From positions 240,334 through 304,333 of the forward strand of contig PKXJ01000018.1 in assembly GCA_003132305.1 (NCBI GenBank): a stretch of DNA of 64,000 nt, given 5' to 3'. The first letter of the stretch is position 1; each line of letters starts with the position of its first letter. A program made the position numbers and the translations under genes. A model generated the notes under the pieces. That model was given only the letters and a program-made list of their open reading frames with translations, made no database searches and was not told the origin of the DNA. The DNA is from Acidimicrobiaceae bacterium. Its GTDB lineage: Bacteria > Actinomycetota > Acidimicrobiia > Acidimicrobiales > RAAP-2. Below, piece by piece: positions 8,418-16,408 of the stretch.

Positions 8418-8515
8418 GTGAAGCAGGTTCCCACGTCATCCGACCGCACGCTGCGTGTTGACGGCTTGGTAAATGCCCGTGACCTTGGCGGTTTCAACCG
8501 GTCATGTCGCTCCAC
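8418..8515 (+). pseudogene. N-terminal scrap of a DLGG-type tyrosine phosphatase
   Basis: From a GTG at 8418 the plus strand encodes TLRVDGLVNARDLGGF, the N-terminal signature of the Y_phosphatase3 family (secreted and cytoplasmic protein tyrosine phosphatases about 250 residues long). After about 30 codons the similarity ends and no CX5R catalytic loop is present. Only the beginning of the gene survives, cut by the same events that brought in the membrane protein gene to its right. Confidence 0.5.
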
Positions 8516-8567
8516 CTCCTCATCGCATTCTGTCGGTACGGTTGATCTCATAGAGGGCGGACCGAGA

Positions 8568-9611
8568 TCAGAGCGTTACGTCACGTGGAGCGGCGCCAGC
8601 CATATTAGAATTTCTCTCTGATCGCGTCGACAAAGCAATGACGAGTGGTGTAATGATGATTGGCATAAAATAGATAGATATACGTCCCACATTGTACGTA
8701 ACGTCTCCGACCGAAGCAGCGAGGATTAGAGCTACAAGGCCGAGTGAATCGATGCGTTTGTACTCGCTCTTCGGGCTCCTCCACAGGTAGAAAACTGCAA
8801 GAGTCAAAAGGACGACCGGCAGTACGTTGAGTATCAGGCCCTTAGAGTTGAGACAATGCAGTAGCGTCGCATAAGCCTGCCGCGGGTATAACAAGATGTC
8901 GCGCTGATTATTATCGCCAGGTAAGTGCCACAGCGCTACGAGAGTCCCGTAGATGGCTGCAGAAGCCGAGACCGCAATGAGTTGCATCGTTTGTATGTAA
9001 TCCTCATGGCGAATCTTGGCATAGAAATAACGGCCCCACAGGATAGCAAACCACAGAACTACGATCTTTTCGTTGACGATCGCCATTGGAAGAACTGTGA
9101 GAGAGAACAGAATTGGCTTATCGATCCACAAAAAGAGGACACTGATCATGAAGAGCGCAAGCGGGTCAATCGTGGTGAGTCCAATGAACCCACAACCAAG
9201 AAAAAATAAGAAAGCACCGCAAACTGCGAGTTCTCTCGTGACGCGCAATCGCCTTAGGATCAAGTATTGGATTGCAGATCCACCTATGACGCTTAAGAAG
9301 GAGATCATCGACAGTGCCTCAGTGGCGCGCAGATAGGTGGTGGCCATCTGGGGTGCATTGGTGAATCGGTACAGGGGTTCAATATAGTAAAGCGGTATCG
9401 CTATCGCGACGGAGAGGAATCTGTAGCCGAACGGAGACCCGAATTGTGAGCCTCCGAGATGAATTATATGCAGCAAGTATGGTGCATAGTCGTCTCGCGG
9501 AGTTGTATTGAATACGGCGGTGCGGAGTATCGAAAAGTAGAGCGGGGAGCAAACAGCTAGTACAAGCAGCGAGATCAATATGAATCGCACAGTTCCCGCC
9601 AGAACCTTCAT
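8568..9611 (-). CDS. Polytopic membrane protein of unknown function
   Basis: About 347 residues and strongly hydrophobic, with roughly ten predicted membrane helices (for example ILISLLVLAVCSPLYF near the N-terminus and ILNVLPVVLLTLAVFYLW near the end). An extracytoplasmic loop carries the motif YAPYLLHIIHLGGSQFGSPFGYRF. The overall shape suggests the GT-C membrane glycosyltransferase fold or a polysaccharide-related membrane protein, but no diagnostic motif is certain. The ATG at 9611 is preferred over a TTG 12 bases upstream because GGAG lies 6 bases before it. It stands alone between gene remnants and may have arrived with the integrase remnant to its right. Confidence 0.6.
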   Translation of the reverse strand: MKVLAGTVRFILISLLVLAVCSPLYFSILRTAVFNTTPRDDYAPYLLHIIHLGGSQFGSPFGYRFLSVAIAIPLYYIEPLYRFTNAPQMATTYLRATEALSMISFLSVIGGSAIQYLILRRLRVTRELAVCGAFLFFLGCGFIGLTTIDPLALFMISVLFLWIDKPILFSLTVLPMAIVNEKIVVLWFAILWGRYFYAKIRHEDYIQTMQLIAVSASAAIYGTLVALWHLPGDNNQRDILLYPRQAYATLLHCLNSKGLILNVLPVVLLTLAVFYLWRSPKSEYKRIDSLGLVALILAASVGDVTYNVGRISIYFMPIIITPLVIALSTRSERNSNMAGAAPRDVTL

Positions 9612-9623
9612 GATGCTCTCCAA

Positions 9624-9846
9624 ACTTGTATTGCATCGTCATGAACTATGCAGTTTGGACCACTATACGGGGCGAGTTCCAACGGTCGCTGCAACGGACC
9701 AAACATGATGGCTGGGTCAACCCGAACAGCGAACCGGAACCCGAGCGAGTTCCTCGCTCAGATGGCCGAGCCGCTTGTCGCCCGGTCGCGGACTCGCTCA
9801 CAATGCCGTCACGCAAGTCGACGTTGAGGCATTCTGGCGCCTGCCC
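9624..9846. other. Intergenic region, nothing recognised
   Basis: No coding or RNA feature is supported. It is the spacer between the membrane protein gene start and the 3' end of the integrase remnant. Confidence 0.4.
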
Positions 9847-10608
9847 CTACTCTCCGAACACGCGCTTCAGAGCCGCCATCGTTCGAGAGTTGTCGGCGGC
9901 CACGACGTGCAGGTAATAGCGCGAAAGGGTCTCGATGCTGGAGCCCATCAGAACCGACAGCTCCGCGACGCCCACACCCTGGGCCGCGGCGTTGCTCGCG
10001 AACGCGTGCCGGAATGCGTACGGTTTGCGGTACTCAACGCCGGCCTTCGCGCACCTAAGCTTCAGCGACCGGCCCCAGTTGCTTTAGCTCGGGCGCTCGG
10101 CGCCACCTCGCCCCACGAAGAGACGCCCCGAGGAGATGTGCGGGAACTCCAGAAACGCGCGCACGTCGGCCACGCAGGACCGCGCCAGCGGCACGCAGCG
10201 GTACGAGGTGGTGGTCTTCGGCTTGCCGATCTTCTTATTGCCCGGCGTGTCGTAGCGCCGGCCAGCTCCGATCCAGGCCTCCTTGATGCGCACTATCCCC
10301 CACCCCCTCTCGGGCAGGTCGAACAACGACACCTCAAGGATGACACACTCGGACGGTCGGGCGCCCGACCAAAACGTGATGGCTGTCGCGCACCGGAACA
10401 TTCGGCTGGACGGCTGGTGGGAGATCATCGCCTCGGGGATCGCCACGGCGTCAGCGACGGCCATCGCCTCGTTGTCCGGTCTCGGCGCCTGGTTGGCGTT
10501 GCGGTTGTTGGCGCCACGTGGAGCAGCCGGCCAGAGTTTTGCGTCCATCTTCTCGGCGGCGACGACGTGGACGAGGCACCGCCGCGCGATCTTGATGGCT
10601 CGGTGACT
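9847..10608 (-). pseudogene. Tyrosine recombinase (phage-type integrase) remnant beside tRNA-Cys
   Basis: Catalytic domain of a site-specific recombinase on the minus strand. The first part has TFWSGARPSE (catalytic Arg I region), then GRRYDTPGNKKIGKPKTTTSYRCVPL. After a frameshift near 10,085 the second part reads PYAFRHAFASNAAAQGVGV (box II HxxR region, here HAFA) and SRYYLHV with the nucleophile Tyr, ending LKRVFGE. The N-terminal arm and core-binding domains are missing or run into the tRNA. Integrases that use a tRNA as attB usually lie next to it, so this is the relic of an element that entered at tRNA-Cys. Confidence 0.75.
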
Positions 10609-10610
10609 TG

Positions 10611-10681
10611 AGGCGGCGTCCGGATTCGAACCGGAGTACGGGGCTTTGCAGGCCCCTGCCTAACCACTCGGCCACGCCGCC
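10611..10681 (-). tRNA. tRNA-Cys (GCA)
   Basis: A complete cloverleaf on the minus strand. Acceptor stem GGCGGCG pairs with CGCCGCC, there is a D-arm with GAGTGGTTAGGC, the anticodon loop CTGCAAA places GCA at 10,647-10,649, and the T-arm is CCGGTTCGAATCCGG. The discriminator base is U, as expected for cysteine, and CCA is not encoded. An integrase remnant abuts its 3' side. Confidence 0.95.
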
Positions 10682-10716
10682 AGAACTGTCAATCCTAGTG
10701 GGCTGCGTTAATCGAG

Positions 10717-10875
10717 CTAATGCTTCTTGAAATAGTGATAGACGGCGTAACAGATGGCCACGACGATAAGTATCAGAAGAACCGACTTAATGATCGCCGT
10801 GAGGACCCCCACGACGGAGAAAATCAACCAAAGGGCCAACAAGACGACAACAATCACCCCCATTGTTTTGACCAT
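10717..10875 (-). CDS. Small single- or double-pass membrane protein, 52 residues
   Basis: The ATG at 10,875 has an AAGGGGTG ribosome site about 10 bases upstream, and the frame ends with TAG at 10,717. The product is nearly all hydrophobic (VIVVVLLALWLIFSVVGVL, then VLLILIVVAICYAVYHYF) with a basic tail KKH. Two helices separated by AIIKS are possible. Small proteins of this type are common near cell-envelope genes and are of unknown function. Its start lies 71 bases from that of the divergent L,D-transpeptidase, so a shared promoter region is likely. Confidence 0.6.
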   Translation of the reverse strand: MVKTMGVIVVVLLALWLIFSVVGVLTAIIKSVLLILIVVAICYAVYHYFKKH

Positions 10876-10945
10876 GGCCACCGCTCACCCCTTTCGTAAA
10901 CCAATTGTAAGGCTGCCACCACGATGCACTCGGTAACCTGGAGGA

Positions 10946-11986
10946 GTGATCCGACGATTGAGACTCGCCTGCACCTTGGCGGGGGTGCTCTTGGGTTCTA
11001 CCTTGGTGCCCTCGCTCAGTGCGGCCGGCGTCACGATGACCCGCGTTGCGGCCACGTTGCCGTCGACGCTCGCGGCGAATCTGCCCGTGTTGCGTTTGCA
11101 CTTCAGCGTGCCCACGAAGGCTCGCAAACTTCCCGCACTCGTCATTCGGCCAGCCCTCGCCACGCAATGGCAACAGATTGGACCGAGGGACGTACAAGCG
11201 GTCGCCACCAGTTCGCTGCATCCTTCAACGACGTACACCTTTAACACTCCGACGCTGATGCGTTGCGCGAAGACGTGCACCTTCACCGCGACGCGACCAC
11301 GAGTCGCGAGCGTGTCGACGAATCTCACGTGGGAGGCGCAACTGCTCGCCGAGTTGAACTACTTGCCACTCACCTTCACCCCCGGCACCAATCAGAGCAC
11401 TCCCTCGATACAAGTGAACGGCACGTTCACGTGGGCCTATCCCAATCTTCCAACGACCCTCAGTTCGCAGTGGCGCCTCGGCACCGACAACATCGTCCTG
11501 CAGGGCGCGCTTCGAACCTTCCAGAGCCAGTCCAATATTCCCGTCACCGGTGAAGCCGACGCGACCACGTGGTCGGACCTACTAAGTGCCGTTACCGCGA
11601 AGCGCGTGGACCCGGTGACGTACAACTACGTCGAAGTCAGCGAATCCAGTCCCGAAACACTCACCCTCTACGTCGCGGGCCACGTCAAGTTTCGCGCGCT
11701 CGTCAACACCGGGATCTCGGTCGCGCCCACGGCGACGGGCACTTACCCCGTCTTTTCGCGATTTGTCAGCGGGACCATGTCGGGGACCAATCCCGACGGC
11801 ACTAAGTACGTCGACCCGGGGATTCCCTGGATCTCGTACTTCAACGGTGGTGACGCCCTGCACGGCTTCCTTCGATCGTCCTACGGCTACCCCCAGAGCC
11901 TGGGCTGCGTGGAGATGACCTACGCCTCGGCAGGAGTCGTCTTTCCCTACACGCCGATTGGCACCCTCGTCACGGTTCGCGCGTAA
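10946..11986 (+). CDS. Exported L,D-transpeptidase (YkuD family)
   Basis: Cell-wall enzyme that forms 3-3 cross-links or attaches proteins or cofactors to diaminopimelate in peptidoglycan, acting outside the membrane. An N-terminal signal peptide (RRLRLACTLAGVLLGSTLV, then SLSAAG) is followed by about 150 residues without a clear match and a peptidoglycan-binding-like segment (LQGALRTFQSQSNIPVTG, D-A-T-T-W at about 200). The C-terminal YkuD domain ends with HGFLRSSYGYPQSLGCVEM, holding the catalytic His and Cys (S-x-G-C). Length 346. The GTG at 10,946 sits only one base after GGAGG, so the TTG at 10,958 is an alternative start. Its 3' end overlaps that of dinB by 17 bases, tail to tail. Confidence 0.88.
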   Translation: MIRRLRLACTLAGVLLGSTLVPSLSAAGVTMTRVAATLPSTLAANLPVLRLHFSVPTKARKLPALVIRPALATQWQQIGPRDVQAVATSSLHPSTTYTFNTPTLMRCAKTCTFTATRPRVASVSTNLTWEAQLLAELNYLPLTFTPGTNQSTPSIQVNGTFTWAYPNLPTTLSSQWRLGTDNIVLQGALRTFQSQSNIPVTGEADATTWSDLLSAVTAKRVDPVTYNYVEVSESSPETLTLYVAGHVKFRALVNTGISVAPTATGTYPVFSRFVSGTMSGTNPDGTKYVDPGIPWISYFNGGDALHGFLRSSYGYPQSLGCVEMTYASAGVVFPYTPIGTLVTVRA

Positions 11987-13328
11987 CGTCACCTTCGTCG
12001 CCGTCGATTTCGGGACCAAAGGCGTGACGTCCTCGTTGCGTCGCGACGGCGACCCCGTCCTCACGTAACTCACTGGCCGTGCCCAGTGACGTGCGCCCAA
12101 AGCGCCGGCGAACTTCGTCAATCGCGTCGCGCAGCGCTTCGTTGCCCACCTGGCGACCTCGAGAGAGCGCGATCGCGCCCGCCTTCGCGTCCCGCGACGC
12201 CGTCTCAATGCCAAAGCTCAGTTGCATCTGATTCTCACTGCGCTCTAGGAATCCCGAGGCGTGCAGACCGAGTAGGCGAACGCTCCTCGAGAGATCGACG
12301 GACTGCAAAAGCGCCTCGCCAATGGCCTCGATAGCCACCTCGTCGTCAATCCCAAAGGAGAGGGTCTGTGACCTCGAGACGCTCGAGAGATCGTCGAATC
12401 GAACGATCACGCTGACGGTGCGCGCCACTCGATCTTTTTCGCGTAGCGCTCGCGCGACGACGCCGGCGTGGACTCTCAGGGCCTCACGCACCTCGTCGAC
12501 ACCCGAGAGCGAACGCGCGAACGTCTGGTCGTGCCCGAGGGACTTGAGCGCGCGGTCCACGACGACCTCGCGGTAGTCATCGCCCTTGGCGTACGCGGCG
12601 AGAGCCGCGGCCATGGCGGGACCCACGTGCTGCGCGAGCGTGGCTTCATCGACGCGCGCGAGGTCGCGCACCCAGGTGAGGCCGAGCTGCGCGAGCTTCG
12701 CCGCCGTCGCGGGTCCAACGCCCCAGAGCGCGCGAACGGGCAGTACGTCGAGCCACTCGGCTTCTTGCTCGGGATTCACCCAAAAGACCCCGGAACCCTC
12801 GACGAGACCACGATCGACCACGCGTGGTTTCGACTCCTTGGAGGCGAGTTTCGCGAAGAGTTTATTTCTCCCGAGACCCACGCCACAGAGCAGACCGAGT
12901 TCGTCGTTGATTCGACGTCGCAGCGTCGCGGCGGCCTCGAGCGGGCGCACGTCGAGACGGCGAAGACTGCGCAGATCGGCGAAGACTTCGTCGAGGCCCA
13001 GTGGTTCGTAGTCCGGCGTGAGGTCGCGCACGACGTCGTGAAACTGTCGAGAGTAGACCTCGTAACGATCGAAGCGGCCCGGCAAGATGATCAGTGACGG
13101 ACACGCGCGCTTCGCGACCACGCTCGGCATCGCGCTGCGCACCCCGTAACGACGCGCTTCGTAGCTCGCGCTGGCGATGACGCCGCGCTCGCCCGCCCCG
13201 CCGACCGCGACGGGCTTACCCTGCAGCGCCGGATTGTCGAGAACTTCGACGGACGCAAAAAAGGCGTCGAGATCCACGTGCAGGATCGGGGCCTCGTCGA
13301 CCGTCGGACTCTTAGAAGGCGAGTTCAA
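11970..13328 (-). CDS. dinB: DNA polymerase IV (Y-family translesion polymerase)
   Basis: Copies past damaged bases with low fidelity. HVDLDAFFASVE near the N-terminus and PLGLDEVFAD hold the metal-binding Asp and Asp-Glu residues, so it is a catalytic DinB and not an ImuB-like protein. GVGLGRNKLFAKLASK and LWGVGPATAAKLAQLG follow (palm and helix-hairpin-helix), then the little-finger region (ALKSLGHDQTFAR). At 452 residues it is longer than typical because of a C-terminal tail that is rich in charged residues and unlike the family. It starts with TTG inside the PIG-L gene (17-base overlap) and is the last gene of the operon that begins at the LexA boxes near 15,000, so damage induction is expected. 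Confidence 0.92.
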   Translation of the reverse strand: MNSPSKSPTVDEAPILHVDLDAFFASVEVLDNPALQGKPVAVGGAGERGVIASASYEARRYGVRSAMPSVVAKRACPSLIILPGRFDRYEVYSRQFHDVVRDLTPDYEPLGLDEVFADLRSLRRLDVRPLEAAATLRRRINDELGLLCGVGLGRNKLFAKLASKESKPRVVDRGLVEGSGVFWVNPEQEAEWLDVLPVRALWGVGPATAAKLAQLGLTWVRDLARVDEATLAQHVGPAMAAALAAYAKGDDYREVVVDRALKSLGHDQTFARSLSGVDEVREALRVHAGVVARALREKDRVARTVSVIVRFDDLSSVSRSQTLSFGIDDEVAIEAIGEALLQSVDLSRSVRLLGLHASGFLERSENQMQLSFGIETASRDAKAGAIALSRGRQVGNEALRDAIDEVRRRFGRTSLGTASELREDGVAVATQRGRHAFGPEIDGDEGDVTREP

Positions 13329-14019
13329 CGCAGCGAAAGGCCTCGCCGTACGCGACGCCCACCGGTCGACCGGCCTGCTCGGCGCGCTCTAAGACGACGT
13401 CGCGAATAGCGACGGCGTCGTCCGCTAACTGCGAAGCGTGCGCCAGCACGGCCTTGACTTTGGTGTCGATGGTCTTGGACACGTCGGCGACGACGTCGGG
13501 TTCGTGGGTGCCGCTCAAGAGAAGGACGCGCACTTGATGAGGTGGACCCTGCTCGGGAAAGTACAGCGGCATCGCGGCGGCCGGCGCGACGGCGTCTAAC
13601 AGCGCCCAGCCGGTCTCACGGTGGTCACGGTGATTCACGTAGACCTCGCCAAAAAAGGTGGCCGTGGGGTCGGGCCCGAGCACGACCTCTGGTTTGAGCT
13701 TGCGCACCAGACCCACCAAAGTTTCGCGCAACTCGAGGGTGTTGTCGACGGTGCCGTCGGGCCAGTCCAGCGACGTGACACTTCTGGCGCCCAGTAGGTC
13801 GGCCGCGCTCTGGAGTTCTTCCCTGCGGGTCTTACGAATCACCGACGAAGCCAGGTGCGGCGAGTGCGAACCCTTGGCGCCGTCGCAGATGACCACGAGA
13901 TGGACGTCGATCCCCTCGCTGGCCCACTGCGCCATGAGGCCGCCCGCCGCGACGTCCGCGTCGTCGGGATGGGCGTAGATGGCGAGAGCCGAATGTGGTT
14001 GTAACCGCAGCGCGCGCAC
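13312..14019 (-). CDS. PIG-L/LmbE family N-acetyl sugar deacetylase
   Basis: Zinc-dependent amidase family that removes acetyl groups from GlcNAc-containing substrates or cleaves thiol conjugates (MshB and Mca in actinobacteria). The N-terminal AHPDDAD (about residues 16-22) supplies the His-Asp-Asp metal and base residues, and VNHRDHRETG near residue 130 supplies the third ligand. Length 235 is that of a short PIG-L domain. It lies 2 bases after nrdR and overlaps dinB, so it belongs to the SOS-type operon. Whether its substrate is a mycothiol derivative or something else is not shown; its presence in a damage-inducible unit is unusual. Confidence 0.85.
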   Translation of the reverse strand: MRALRLQPHSALAIYAHPDDADVAAGGLMAQWASEGIDVHLVVICDGAKGSHSPHLASSVIRKTRREELQSAADLLGARSVTSLDWPDGTVDNTLELRETLVGLVRKLKPEVVLGPDPTATFFGEVYVNHRDHRETGWALLDAVAPAAAMPLYFPEQGPPHQVRVLLLSGTHEPDVVADVSKTIDTKVKAVLAHASQLADDAVAIRDVVLERAEQAGRPVGVAYGEAFRCVELAF

Positions 14020-14021
14020 GA

Positions 14022-14495
14022 CTAACCGCGATGTTTAGGAGCCGTGGTCTTCACCAGCATGCCGATCTCTCGAGCAAAGTCCTCGGTACCTTCGAATCCC
14101 TTGTAGACCGACGCGAAGCGCACGTAGGCCACGTCGTCGATGTCGCGGAGGGCCTCCAACGTGGCCATGCCTACTTCTTCACTCGTGACGTCACGGTTGA
14201 GCAGGCGCATCGACTCTTCCACCGTGACGGCTACCCCACTCAAAACCTCGTCGTCCACGGGCCGGTTCTTCGCGGCCGAGCGAACGCCACTGAGGATCTT
14301 CTCTCGTATGAAAGGCTCCCGGTCGCCGGAGCGCTTCAGAACGTAGAGGCCGATTTCCTCTATTCGTTCAAAAGTCGTGTAGCGCTGTCCACAGTTCGCG
14401 CACTCGCGACGTCGACGAATGGCCACGCCGTCTTCGGCCAGGCGCGAGTCCACGACGCGGTCGTCATCTGCCGAACAAAAAGGACAACGCACCAT
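14022..14495 (-). CDS. nrdR: Transcriptional repressor NrdR of ribonucleotide reductase genes
   Basis: Zinc-ribbon and ATP-cone repressor that senses ATP/dATP and binds NrdR boxes upstream of nrd genes. The N-terminus MVRCPFC starts the zinc ribbon (CPFC, then CANC about 30 residues later) and GQRYTTFER leads into the ATP-cone (REPFIREKILSGVRSAAKNRPV). Length about 157 is typical. The ATG at 14,495 is chosen because family members begin directly before RCPFC; a GTG 12 bases upstream would add four residues. It lies between the LysM gene and the PIG-L gene in one transcript. The pairing of a LysM-type division regulator with nrdR is known from actinobacterial lexA loci. Confidence 0.95.
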   Translation of the reverse strand: MVRCPFCSADDDRVVDSRLAEDGVAIRRRRECANCGQRYTTFERIEEIGLYVLKRSGDREPFIREKILSGVRSAAKNRPVDDEVLSGVAVTVEESMRLLNRDVTSEEVGMATLEALRDIDDVAYVRFASVYKGFEGTEDFAREIGMLVKTTAPKHRG

Positions 14496-14523
14496 TGCAC
14501 GATACACCTAAAGACCTAATTTC

Positions 14524-14961
14524 TCAGGGGATTAGGACGTGTTCGCCGGGCACGACGACCGACGAACCGAGCTCGTGTGCGAGGAGCGATCGCGCCAGCG
14601 AAGGATTGACCGGGTTCACGTCCTTCGCGATCGAGCCCAGCGTGTCACCGGGTTGCACCACGTAGTCCATCCCCGAGGCGAGAACCGACGAATTCGCTAA
14701 GTCCGTCGAGAGTCCCGAGCCCGTGGTCGCGCCCAAGGTGTGACCCGGCAGCGCCAGAATCGTCAACGCACTAACTATGACGAGCGTGGCCAGCGCACGC
14801 CGGCGACGCTGCACCAGGCGAGCTCGTTGCGCGCGACGTTGGTGCAGGGGCGGTCCGTGGCGAAGGGGCTGCGGGAGTGGCGCGGAGACGACCAGGCGCA
14901 GGTACGGCCTCGCGACGAACTCGGCAACGCCGGGGTTTTCGAGTACTTCAACTGCGGCCAT
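14524..14961 (-). CDS. LysM-domain membrane protein, SOS division-inhibitor candidate (YneA/DivS-like)
   Basis: The 145-residue product has an N-terminal cytoplasmic part, a basic stretch (RRAQRARLVQRRRR), one membrane helix (LATLVIVSALTILALPG, about residues 56-75) and an outside LysM domain (YVVQPGDTLGSIA). This layout is that of YneA in Firmicutes and of the LysM proteins next to lexA and nrdR in actinobacteria (DivS, ChiZ), which delay division during DNA damage. Start ATG at 14,961 with GGGAG 5 bases ahead. Two perfect LexA boxes lie 20-58 bases upstream of the start. It heads an operon with nrdR, a PIG-L gene and dinB. The function is inferred from context and architecture, not from strong similarity. 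Confidence 0.75.
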   Translation of the reverse strand: MAAVEVLENPGVAEFVARPYLRLVVSAPLPQPLRHGPPLHQRRAQRARLVQRRRRALATLVIVSALTILALPGHTLGATTGSGLSTDLANSSVLASGMDYVVQPGDTLGSIAKDVNPVNPSLARSLLAHELGSSVVVPGEHVLIP

Positions 14962-14980
14962 TTCGGGCTCCCTTGCTTTA

Positions 14981-15019
14981 CGAACACCTGTTCGTCATCA
15001 TAAGACGAACAGGTGTTCG
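14981..15019. promoter_or_regulatory. Two perfect LexA operators
   Basis: CGAACACCTGTTCG at 14,981-14,994 and CGAACAGGTGTTCG at 15,006-15,019. Each is a palindromic CGAAC-N4-GTTCG, and the second is the exact reverse complement of the first. Centres are 25 bases apart. They stand directly upstream of the LysM gene and match the boxes before lexA in this window. Confidence 0.92.
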
Positions 15020-15052
15020 ATGCAAATTTATTTGGAAGTGCTCCGAAAACCC

Positions 15053-16408
15053 CTACATTCCAGCACTTTCGCGAAGTTGATGGCCTACTCGACCAAAGGC
15101 GGCGAAGTGAGCGGGCGTCATTGGGCGAGCCGAACGCAACGTCGCTGACGCTCCGGCGAGGTCTCGGACCAATCGGATCCGATGGCGCCGCACGAGGTTC
15201 GCGCACTCGAGCGTGAGGCCGGGGTCGGGGTGATCGTGAGAGTCGGTGACCTGACCGTCGGTGATCCACACGACGGGCTCGTTCGCGTGACGCTGCGCGA
15301 GCGCCCATCGAAGTACCGGTCCATCGACGCCGTTACCGACGTTGCCCGAAGGGCACGCCGTTGGTATCGAGCCACGATCGCACAGCAACCACGCGTTGGG
15401 CGTCGAGCCACGATCACCGGGTCGATGACTGTAGCCAACGACGAGCGCGTGCGGTGCACTACGTGCGAGATCCTTCAGCGCTTCCGGGTCAAGGTCCATC
15501 GAGCCCGATTGATCGATCACGACGACCCCGCCGTGACGGCGCCGACGCTGGGCGAAGGCGCGTCGATGATCGTCGGTAAGAAGACGTCCCGGGTAACGCA
15601 ACGTGGTACCCGAGGTCGTCGCCCTCGTTCGACGAAGGAATCCGACGGCGCGACGAACGGAACGTCCGAGTGAGTCGTCGAACACCAGCGCGGCGAAGCG
15701 TCCGGTGGGTGGTCGCCGTCCCCCCACTTCGAGCGAGCGGCGAAACGCTCGTAACTCCTCGGGCGTTACGGGCACGCGCGCCTCCAGGGACTGGGTCAAC
15801 ATTCGAGCGATCACCAGCGTCGCACTCGCGTAGCCACTCGGCAGTCCCTCGTCGTTGAGGCGCGTCGACCCGAGCGACGTCGTACTTTGTTGATCTAAGA
15901 GCGCGAGGGCCCGCTTGCGAATCGCGCGCAGCGCCGGCAACCACGAGGCGCGGCCCTGTCGAACCCCGGCGAGGTACTCCTTCTCCGCGCCGGTACCCAG
16001 TACCGCCATCAAGAAGCAGACCGCTTCGGCCCACTCCCCCGCTTCGCCGACGCGTCGGCCGCCGATCTTCTCGGTGCCGTCCTTCAAGAGCGTGAGGTCA
16101 AAGTGCACTCGAGCAAGCAGCGTGTTCACTCGTAACTCTTCGGCACACTCGAGCGCCCTCGGCGACACCTCATCGAGGGCCTTCATCAAGTGGTGTACGT
16201 GAGGACTCACGCGAGCGTGCATGAGTTCGTGCGCTCGAACGACGCGGGCCTGCGCGCCGGGACCGAGGGGCACTTCTAAGATTCGCTCGGCCAGATTGCA
16301 ACTCGCCGTTCCTCTTGTCGTTGAACCCTCGCGAACGGTCCAGGGTCGCGTGACCTCTTCGTCTTCTCGGCCACTCAGCAGTTCGGGAAAGATGACCCCA
16401 GCGGTCAC
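15053..16408 (-). CDS. VWA-domain protein with HEXXH metallopeptidase-like N-terminus
   Basis: A 451-residue partner of the MoxR-type ATPase whose 3' end it overlaps by 4 bases. The N-terminal part carries HELMH at residues 60-64, a zinc-peptidase type HEXXH, as in the DUF2201 putative metallopeptidase family. The C-terminal part is a von Willebrand A domain with the metal-ion adhesion motif DQSGSM at 299-304 and a second conserved WITDGQ segment near 390. MoxR/VWA pairs act as chaperone-like machines that insert metal or activate partner enzymes. The target here is unknown, since no dehydrogenase or other usual client lies next door. The gene ends 34 bases before the LexA boxes of the next operon. 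Confidence 0.75.
   Translation of the reverse strand: MTAGVIFPELLSGREDEEVTRPWTVREGSTTRGTASCNLAERILEVPLGPGAQARVVRAHELMHARVSPHVHHLMKALDEVSPRALECAEELRVNTLLARVHFDLTLLKDGTEKIGGRRVGEAGEWAEAVCFLMAVLGTGAEKEYLAGVRQGRASWLPALRAIRKRALALLDQQSTTSLGSTRLNDEGLPSGYASATLVIARMLTQSLEARVPVTPEELRAFRRSLEVGGRRPPTGRFAALVFDDSLGRSVRRAVGFLRRTRATTSGTTLRYPGRLLTDDHRRAFAQRRRRHGGVVVIDQSGSMDLDPEALKDLARSAPHALVVGYSHRPGDRGSTPNAWLLCDRGSIPTACPSGNVGNGVDGPVLRWALAQRHANEPVVWITDGQVTDSHDHPDPGLTLECANLVRRHRIRLVRDLAGASATLRSARPMTPAHFAAFGRVGHQLRESAGM

Noticed and set aside
8185..8439. 84-codon minus-strand frame
   Set aside because: No ribosome site, no motif and no coding-type composition; treated as non-coding debris.
9775..10611. 278-codon open frame on the plus strand
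   Set aside because: Antisense to the integrase remnant, whose motifs (GARPSE, SRYYLHV) read correctly on the minus strand.
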